DNA from: Ascaris suum
Taxonomy: Eukaryota; Nematoda; Chromadorea; Rhabditida; Ascarididae
NCBI GenBank assembly: GCA_013433145.1
Contig: CM024173.1
Coordinates: 7,832,322 to 7,896,321, forward strand
DNA: 64,000 bases
Direction of reading: 5' to 3'
The first letter of the stretch is position 1; each line of letters opens with the position of its first letter. The notes under the pieces were generated by a model, which saw only the letters and a program-made list of their open reading frames with translations, searched no databases and was not told the DNA's origin. Below, in pieces: positions 57,106 to 64,000 of the stretch. A program made the position numbers and the translations under genes.

Positions 57106-57714
57106 TTGCTTCAAAGACGCTCCAAGGGCCTTTTTGAGGCAAAAAGCAGATCAAGCCACGCTTTTTTGTTCTCTCAGCAGTGTTGCATACGATGCGCTCT
57201 AGAGAACTTACTGATGCCAACACTTGTGTGCATACGAGTAGAAGTGAAAACAGCACCTCACATAGATCCCATCACTGCCGCGCGCCATCATCCTGGTCCA
57301 AATGCAAAAATTTTTCCACAAGCCGAGTTAAATGACGTCACTTCTCATTGCAGTGTGAATCAGCTTTTAGTCATGCAGTCAGATCTAAAGCAGTATCCAG
57401 TTGCCACGCAAGTTACTGAGCCAAGCAGCGTCATCTCTAGGTTTTCAGGTACCGCCCCAATTATATGTTATTTTATCAATAAAAGTGCGGATCTTAGTCA
57501 GTTTTCATCGTTTCCTACTCGAAGCTTTTCAGCACTCACCTCCTTTAAAGCAAGTTTTGTCGCACGCCAAGCACTGGTGTGCATGACCTCAGCGCGATAC
57601 GGAAATCCACATCAACCACCTAATATCTTACGAAAAAACACTTTGTATAGGGGCAACCCCGCAGTTTATTTAAATCTCTGGGTATATGTCCGAAGTCAAT
57701 TCATAATCATGTGA
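57106..57714 (+). CDS. Longest open frame in the window, hypothetical
   Basis: A 202-codon frame, longer than expected by chance in this composition (I estimate well under one of this length in the window). It shows no domain I recognise, no signal peptide and mixed composition. A GTACCG donor-like site after RFSG near 57450 could end a real exon within it. The opposite strand of its first 150 bases is also open and resembles the GC-rich island at 50.7 kb, so part of the openness comes from a repeat. Confidence 0.2.
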   Translation: MLQRRSKGLFEAKSRSSHAFLFSQQCCIRCALENLLMPTLVCIRVEVKTAPHIDPITAARHHPGPNAKIFPQAELNDVTSHCSVNQLLVMQSDLKQYPVATQVTEPSSVISRFSGTAPIICYFINKSADLSQFSSFPTRSFSALTSFKASFVARQALVCMTSARYGNPHQPPNILRKNTLYRGNPAVYLNLWVYVRSQFIIM

Positions 57715-59120
57715 GACAAATTAAGATCAGCTAAGCGAACACAAATGTGAGCAGAACAACCTAAACGAAGAAAACGAGGTTGAAAGAAATCGCAGGCTAG
57801 TAATTTTATCAATAGACCACAGTATATCACTTGCTAACAATGCACGACATATCAGGTGTTTTCCCGAAAACAACCAATCAAGCTATTCGTGGGTGGTTTA
57901 ACGCAAAAAAATTCCCTCACCGTGCTCATAGTAAATTAGAAAGGCTAGCAAGAGCGTAGTGTGGGATTAAGAGGAGTTACTACTACCAACACAAACGTTC
58001 AACTATCATCTTCCCTTGTCCCATCTGCTGTGAGCAAAACGAACGATCTAACTAAGAATCTCCTTTTTAACAGCTGTGTTACTGGCAAGTGGAATGATTT
58101 ACATTTTTCGCAGTAAATGAGGCATTTTGAAAACACTGGAAACGAGCGAAGTAGAATTAAAGTTACTGCTTAAAGATATAATGAAATGGAATGGTATTTT
58201 TTAACTTTTATATACATGAATAATTTTGTATGCGACATAATTTGTCTCGTGCAACACGGTAAGCAATGAGCTCGTTTGCCTGTTCTGGTCGAGAACTTCT
58301 TGCAAATTTTCGGCCAGTATTAATTGAATATAGAGTTGTCCATCTACATTCGAGAGTCAAAGGAGGAAGATAGGTTTGTGGGATTACCGCGAACGTAAAA
58401 AAGTGCGAGTAACACTCCAGCTGCTCAAAATTAAATTCTTAATGCTGTTGGATTAAGTTAAACAATACAAGCTGCCGCCAAGGTTTATTTCATCAATTTA
58501 TTACTAAGTGAAAGCTAAGACATACATGGATCTCGTCCACGTCCACTGTGCCGTTATCATATTGATCCATAATTTCAACATGACTTATAAATATTTGAGC
58601 ACACCAAAAAATTTTCATTTATTATACATTAATCGTAAATTCAACCTTAGAGGTCAATCCGTTGAGCAACTTCGGAAATGCACTGTTGCTGGGCAAGTGA
58701 AAGCTGGTCAGCATCATCATTGTCGGACCAAGTGTCAGGAATGGCAGCAGATCAACAACCATTAACTCGATGGTTGCAGCACTTTGCTGAAGAGCTCATC
58801 TGTTTTAAAATAAACGGGAAACTACTCTTAAATGCCGTGAGGGATCACAAGGGGGATGGGAGGTGGCGTGATAAGAGTGCATCCGCTGCAAGCAATCCGA
58901 AACATATTTCGCTGCTTCTGCACCGATATTTTGCATCAATTTTGCATGTTATCTTACTGCCGTCACATAATGCGGATTATTTATAAATGAGTTCCTCTCC
59001 TTCCATTAAAAACTTCTGAAACACTAATAAACTTTTATATGTGGACCTCTCTTCAAAACGTTCAGTTTATTCAAACTTATATCTTTACTATATAGAAATG
59101 GAAAAGGCTTTCAGACTTCG
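57715..59120. other. Convergent intergenic region
   Basis: Between the last plus-strand coding-like sequence and the mARC polyadenylation signal. A GC-richer patch at 58660-58900 is partly open on the plus strand, with no recognised product. Confidence 0.5.
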
Positions 59121-59126
59121 TTTATT
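59121..59126 (-). other. Probable polyadenylation signal for the mARC gene
   Basis: AATAAA on the minus strand about 127 bases after the mARC stop. A second copy lies at 59066-59071. Position is reasonable for a worm 3' UTR. Confidence 0.4.
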
Positions 59127-59252
59127 CCTGGTCCTCGGAATACATTTTCTCGGGTGAGCTTCAGAACTACCTAGTTTTCAGAAATATATCAAGATTTCTT
59201 TACCATCTCCGTACTCTTTTCATTGAAAAACATTTCAGCCAATATAACGAAT

Positions 59253-59394
59253 CTAGAATGGTTTATTCTTGTATCGCGCCATAAATTGATCGCCCATATG
59301 AATTGTGCCACGTCGATTGAGTCCCATATAGACGCCGAAAATTGGATGTTGCTTATAAAGATTACGCAGCTTTCCTTCTGGGGCTAATCGATAC
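59253..59394 (-). CDS. mARC last exon
   Basis: Acceptor ACCTTTTCAG-type site (CTTTTCAG) and stop TAG at 59253-59255. It codes YRLAPEGKLRNLYKQHPIFG, VYMGLNRRGTIHMGDQFMAR and a short basic end. The LYK--P-FG-Y--L---GTI--GD pattern is the C-terminus of mARC MOSC domains. Confidence 0.95.
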
Positions 59395-62300
59395 CTGAAA
59401 AGGAATTTTGACTTCGCACAATTCGAGCATTACAAATATTTCTCAATTTAACGAAGTTAAACTAATGGATTTTTGGGAGATGTCGGAGAATGGAAACGCA
59501 AAATGTGTTCATGCCGGATGTTAGAAAATCGATGCTTCAAAACGTGCTCACGATCAAAATTTATGTTTTCCTCTCGAGTACCATCCAACAAGACCAGACG
59601 ATCATTCTGCAAACTAATGCACATTCGAGCAACAAAATTCTCATCAGAGGTGCAGTTCCCTATTACAGCATATCAGCACCACTGTGTAATAACTTTAGCG
59701 ATATCAATCTGAAAATGAGATGTGGAAAACGAACTCAGCAGAGCAAGAATAATTTAGAAAGCCTTTGACAAATATGGCCCAAAATCTTGGCTGCGCTTTA
59801 TTTATAGCTGGAGAGCACCTTTATTACAAAAGTAATCAAGCCAACTAGACACAATTTTCAAGGAATATGAAAATGAGAATACATATCACTGCACCTGACA
59901 CGTTCAGTAATAGCAACATGTACAACAACCTATGATCAGTGCAATAAAATTCAACAAATGCTTCACACTTTGTCAAATAATAAAGCGTTCGAGGAAGAAA
60001 TCGTTAAAAATGTTAATGCCCGAAGCGGATAGTTTCATTTAAGTTTACGATAGGATTAAAAAGAATTAACTCTAGCTAGTTGATGTTTTGCACAAAATGA
60101 CGTTTAGTGTTTCATTTTCTAACGGACACATAGGAAATCCATATACAGCATTCTCTTTATATTTTAATTTCCAGCAGGAACCCATTCACAGATTATTGCT
60201 CAGCTAAACAGCAATGTACACAAAAATTTCAACTGAGGCTCTATGAAATTGCAAATATTATAATCATACTGTCGGAGCGTTCGTAGTGGTTCGGATTTAG
60301 GATCTCTGTCGCCAGTTGCTGGATCCACTGTTGTCATCACGCACCTTCAATATTGACGCGTCTTCCGGAGAGGTTATTGGTTGTTTTTGTGGATTTATTT
60401 TGCCATGTGAACAAGGTCATCGGAAGAAGAATGAGTCATGCATGATATTTGCAGGAAAAAATAGAAGGATGATTGTGAGTATAGGAGTAGGGGGGGGGGG
60501 GACATGAATATCGTAACGAGTTAGAGGCGGCCTTCTTAAATGGATTACTGCACACCAAAGCATCAGTCTCAAGAAGCATTAATAAAACATTTAGGGTTAC
60601 TTTCTACTTTACAAGGTTCCCCTGGCGAAGCGTCACTGAAGACTTGTGAAACTATCGTTCAAACGAAGTTTCCCGGCAAATGTGTAAATTTGCGTCATTC
60701 TTTAAAAGACAAATAAGAACCGACAAATAAACTGCACTGGAAACATTCCTCTAAGGCCTACTGTAGACTCTTGCCGCCAATGCGTTTGGTGCGAATTTCT
60801 CAAATATTATGATGTACAGCTGGGTCAAAATTGTTACTGGAGCAAGGCTGATAACATTCAAATTCGGCATCTCCGATCTTAAGTTCCATCCACCAGTCTT
60901 CGTCAAAAGCTTTACAACCATCGATAACAATATTCCCTCGAAAATTACGCGCACTCACTGCGTTTGATTCTTTCAAGCGTGAATTTAGATCCCTTAGAGA
61001 TTCACTAGCGAAAGCCATATACGGACCCAATAAGGAAATGCAATCTGAAATCACAAAAGCCTATGGTCACTCTGACTGAGTAAAAAAAATAGCACTATAC
61101 GCACATTCTTATCTATAGTAATATAGAAAGTATCTTAGAACGTTAAATAAAAATATCCACATACAGTTAGGTATATGAGTGGATAAGAAAGCTGTATTTT
61201 CAGAAACAATCAAATAAGAATGAGTGCCGCTATTCGCGAAATGCATCATGGCGGCTCATTGAAGCCAGCGTGCAGCAAACAAGGGCTAGCCGCATCAGCA
61301 GCACCAACAACAAGCGGAAGCGATGAGGCATCAAACGGAAACAGACGTGCCGAAACTAGACGTTTCAATAGAACAAAGGTGACATTGCATACATTAGAAG
61401 AAATTAAAGGCGGAGCCAGGCGGGCAGCGGAAACTGCTCGAACAAAAATTCGACATTCGGGTTGTGCTGAGTCGACCAGGGAGGAGCCCCTGGTCAGGAG
61501 CTTAAGGTAGCTCCTGCTTTGCTGCCTGTCTTCCCATCGTCAAAGTATCATAATTTCTGTACACTCTTTGCTGTTCGTAATATTGCACCGTAGTCACCCT
61601 ATCGTAATTTCTGCACACCCTTTGCTGTTCGCAATATCGCATGTGCTGTATTTCGCTTGTTCAACGCTACTTCTGCTGTAAATCGGGCTGCATCGCCTCA
61701 ACGAATTACTGAACGTAAGTCGCAAACACTCTTCGAAAAACATTTTCTTCTTTCTTTGTTCAGCACAATGAGTTGGCTGGTTGCTATCCTGTTCTTTGCG
61801 TACTCATTTAACAGTTAGTTATGAATAATCAATCTCAACCAAAACACATCGATAGAGCCTGAGGTATTAAGTGATGAGGTGAAGGTAATAAGTTAACCGG
61901 AAGAAGGTTAGAAGCACCTTTATTATTTTGCTTGCTGTTTTGTGTCAACCTAGTTGAACGCAGTCTGCGCCAACTTGCAGCATTCGTTCATTTTTTTTTC
62001 CGGTCGCCGCCGCCCTACTTCTACGCCACTCCTATCTTTTCGAGAAATAATCGCTTCATATTCTCGAGAACACGCCCAATCAGTGCCTCATTCCCCACTG
62101 ATATGACTTGATAACCCTCGTCTTCATAAGATGCAGTAGGTCCTGCCCATTGTAAACTGCTCCTCCATCTTTCACTTATGATATATTTTCTGCGATTGTG
62201 AGCGAAGTATGTTTGCACTCTCTATGACACCTAGCTAATATTCCTCTGTCTTCACTTGCTGGCAGCTCTCGCCTCACTCCACCGTCGTTGCGAGCATGGC

Positions 62301-63337
62301 ACCACTGAAGGTGTTTATTTAATCTCATGCAGTAATTCTCCCTCCGAGAAGCCCTTCACGACAGTGTACATGCATCACCGCAGCACGTGCCTTCGTAACA
62401 TTTCGCTTGCCATTTCATGGTAGATATGAAACTGCCGATCCAAGTAAACATAAACTGAAACGTCTACGATCTGGCCACTGAGATTTTCCACTAGATTTTA
62501 CCTGTCTGGTCTTGTAACATAGGCCTCCAAGTCAACTTTCTTTCCCCTATACCTAATTCAGAAAGCACACCAAACGCCTGAGCTATGCTTGATGAAGTAG
62601 AAAAGGATACTAGGCTCAAGGGTGTAAAGATTCAGCCGTCTGTTTATAAACATCAGTCCAGTTTCCTGTGAAACGTCGCAACCTTCTAAATTATACAGCA
62701 AGTCCTGCGCTGCAGCGAAGTATTTGGCGTTGCACAATGAACCTGACTGCTTTCGCAAACCTTTAGAATCCGACCAGGAATTAAAAGATATATAGAAAAA
62801 GTTCGATTCGATGAAATCCGAAGCATGTAGGATATCCCACTAATCTTCCGGTGATCATCTTCTTACAGTTGACTAACATTTAAATTTGTCCACATCACCC
62901 ACAAAAGTTAATGTTAATTAATGTCGGCAAAATTCAAAAACGATTTTTTGTTCGAGAGTCTAGAATGCCGACCTTTGAAGTAGGAAGAAGGACATGGAAC
63001 GGAAGAAGGAAAAACTTTTGTTGGCGAGGAGTCAGAAAATACCGAGTCAAAAAACATAGACAATCGTTCATTCACTCCCTTCTATCGTTGTTTCAGCACC
63101 TTTAAGAGAATATGCTGAATAAACCTTGTTTTTTATAGGCGCTAAACCAAAGAACCATCTATATCCACACTGTGACCAACGCTCCGAGAATAAACCATCC
63201 TTACAATAAAGTAACTCAAGAGACTCATCAGTAGCCAAAACACTTGTAAGCCAACAGCCAACGTCAGATCCACAATCCAGACCCGACTGCCGCAATTTGT
63301 CGAACATCGAACATATTTCGCTAGCGATGTTTTGCAC
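59253..63337 (-). CDS. mARC-family MOSC-domain protein (molybdenum-cofactor enzyme), 5' end not seen
   Basis: Minus-strand gene with exons 63337-63100, 61044-60838, 60344-60270 and 59394-59253. mARC proteins bind the molybdenum cofactor and reduce N-hydroxylated substrates with electrons from cytochrome b5; the animal forms sit on the outer mitochondrial membrane. The visible part covers the end of the MOSC N-terminal domain and the whole MOSC domain: GLDCGSDVGCWLTSVL, ASESLRDLNSRL, NFRGNIVIDGC-AF-ED, PCS(R)C-MTTVDPATG, PLRTLRQYR and FGVYMGLNRRGTIHMGD. The N-terminal membrane anchor and the first beta-barrel part (about 120-150 residues) lie upstream, probably beyond 64000. One junction, 60838 to 60344, is off by one base (see findings). 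The gene is convergent with the CNNM gene. Confidence 0.9.
60270..60344 (-). CDS. mARC exon: Mo-ligand cysteine segment
   Basis: It codes (R)CVMTTVDPATGDRDPKSE followed by PLRTLRQ. CxxTTVDP-TG is the mARC segment whose Cys is the protein ligand to molybdenum in the human enzymes. The donor CGACA|GTATGA joins the last exon in frame as QYRLAPEGK. The acceptor TTGAAG|GTGC gives 75 bases, while 76 are needed to keep the frame with the preceding exon. Confidence 0.88.
60490..60501 (+). repeat. Homopolymer G12 in mARC intron
   Basis: Twelve consecutive G, equal to a C12 run on the sense strand of the mARC gene. It lies in the intron between the MOSC exons at 60838 and 60344 and is prone to length error in sequencing. 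Confidence 0.95.
60838..61044 (-). CDS. mARC exon: first half of MOSC domain
   Basis: Acceptor GTGATTTCAG; 207 bases. It codes DCISLLGPYMAFASESLRDL, NSRLKESNAVSARNFRGNIV, IDGCKAFDEDWWMELKIGDA and EFECYQPCS. The P-----ASESL-DLN-RL, NFR-NIV--GC-AF-ED-W and L-IG motifs are typical of the mARC MOSC domain. The donor TCCA|GTAACA leaves one base of the Arg codon that should precede the metal-ligand Cys. Confidence 0.93.
61474..61495. other. Perfect 8-bp hairpin
   Basis: GACCAGGG at 61474-61481 pairs with CCCTGGTC at 61488-61495 across a six-base loop. It lies in a GC-rich part of the mARC intron, inside a plus-strand open frame (61220-61510). Confidence 0.6.
61547..61642. repeat. Imperfect tandem duplication, 54-bp period
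   Basis: A segment starting ATCATAATTTCTGTACACTC at 61547 recurs as ATCGTAATTTCTGCACACCC at 61601. About 42 bases align with few, transition-type differences. Confidence 0.85.
63100..63337 (-). CDS. mARC exon: end of MOSC N-terminal domain
   Basis: Acceptor GGAACAG at 63338-63340. It codes 79 residues with SGLDCGSDVGCWLTSVLATD, then ESLELLYCKDGLFSERWSQC, GYRWFFGLAPIKNKV and a short tail. Family members have a G-DCG---W-TS-L segment followed by a strand and a (Y)SD at the end. The preferred donor CTTAAAG|GTGCTG (phase 1) gives Asp with the next exon. An alternative donor lies at AAG|GTTTAT a few codons earlier, but it does not match the phase. Confidence 0.8.
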
Positions 63338-64000
63338 CTGTTCCAATCAGTGATAAACTCAATTATGGTTGAAAATATATTCACAGCAAGTATTGAGGTC
63401 CTCACTCGCAAGCACTGCAATATTCATCACAATCAAGGTGCGCATATCGAATACACCTGTGCGTTTTAAGTCATTCACTGTCGTTAATTATTTTTGATAA
63501 ATCGACTTCGCTTTCTCACTTCAGCATTTCAGAATGGCGCTTGGATTATGAGTGCGCGTGTTTTTTCTTTTTTTTTTAAATCCGTTGGGCCTACAGCTTC
63601 TCGTCTTGCTAAAATGTGCATCCATTTGAGGCTGCTGATAGAAAAAAAGGCAGGTGCTTTTTTTCAAAGATTTCAACACATTTAGAATTTCACTTCTATA
63701 AGAGAGCAGGATGGAATGGGACAGTGGCCTGTAATCGAGAAAACTGATGAATGGGATGCACGGAGTACTCTTACCCCTTCTGCATCTCAAATTTGCTGGA
63801 AATTTCACAAAATCAGTGTGCAAATATGGGCGAACCAACCCTTCAGACACAACTCAAGCTCGATTAATTCAAATACATGCAATGCCTAAGAGAAGCATAT
63901 AGCAGGACACATGAACCAATTAATGAAGTAAAAGACAAGGTGCAAACCACCTTTTTCAGCCAAATGAAAAAAAGTAATCAAAAGCAAAAAAATTTGAAGT
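63338..64000. other. Upstream mARC intron, no exon recognised
   Basis: The N-terminal mARC motifs (a K-S-C segment and T-R--P) were looked for on the minus strand and not found. The minus frame 63850-63521 is open but does not match the family. Confidence 0.6.

Larger units (their letters stand above)
61045..63099. other. Intron of the mARC gene
   Basis: 2055-base intron. It contains a plus-strand 96-codon frame at 61220-61510 rich in Ala, Arg, Ser and Glu, the hairpin at 61474 and the tandem duplication at 61547. No splice sites support the plus-strand frame. Confidence 0.75.

Noticed and set aside
57106..57714. The 202-codon frame as a confident gene
   Set aside because: Kept only as a low-confidence hypothetical: no start context, domain or splice partner, and its first part overlaps a repeat-like GC-rich segment.
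60316..60507. Plus-strand frame ending in Gly repeats
   Set aside because: Shadow of the mARC metal-ligand exon plus the G12 homopolymer.

Overview
This window is nuclear DNA from a multicellular eukaryote, almost certainly a nematode. It is AT-rich, its genes are broken into short exons of about 75-260 bp separated by introns of roughly 0.3-4 kb, and the 3' splice sites are short pyrimidine-plus-AG sequences of the worm type (TTTCAG, TTTTACAG). One start codon lies five bases after a strong 3' splice site with no usable upstream exon, which suggests spliced-leader trans-splicing. The species cannot be named from the sequence. Intron sizes and long AT microsatellites would suit a parasitic strongylid or ascarid better than Caenorhabditis.

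Layout. From 1 to 29.4 kb there is little recognisable coding sequence. It holds an AT microsatellite at 13.1 kb, a G-rich tract at 16.6 kb, an unidentified minus-strand gene end at 18.05-18.72 kb, a decayed repeat copy at 19 kb and a possible lone minus-strand exon at 10.6 kb. From 29.45 to 48.87 kb on the plus strand runs a CNNM (ancient conserved domain protein, Mg2+ transport mediator) gene. I could place fourteen exons with consistent splice phases, plus one candidate exon that fills part of a gap at the extracellular region and one possible cassette exon near the C-terminus. The order is signal peptide, extracellular beta domain, DUF21 membrane domain, two CBS domains, cyclic-nucleotide-binding-homology domain and variable tail. 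A terminal-looking exon at 55.39-55.57 kb may be the end of this gene or belong to another one.

From 59.25 kb to beyond 63.3 kb on the minus strand lies a MOSC-domain gene of the mARC family (mitochondrial amidoxime-reducing component, a molybdenum-cofactor enzyme). Four 3' exons are visible and the 5' end lies off the right edge or is unrecognised. The two named genes are convergent and have no obvious functional link.

The rest is introns and intergenic DNA with microsatellites, short tandem duplications, GC-rich islands and two related decayed repeat copies 20 kb apart. I saw no rRNA, tRNA, CRISPR array or intact transposase. The strongest points for follow-up are a one-base phase conflict at the mARC exon junction next to the predicted molybdenum-ligand cysteine, a candidate frame-switching cassette exon in the CNNM tail, the two decayed coding-like repeats, and the unidentified minus-strand gene end at 18 kb.
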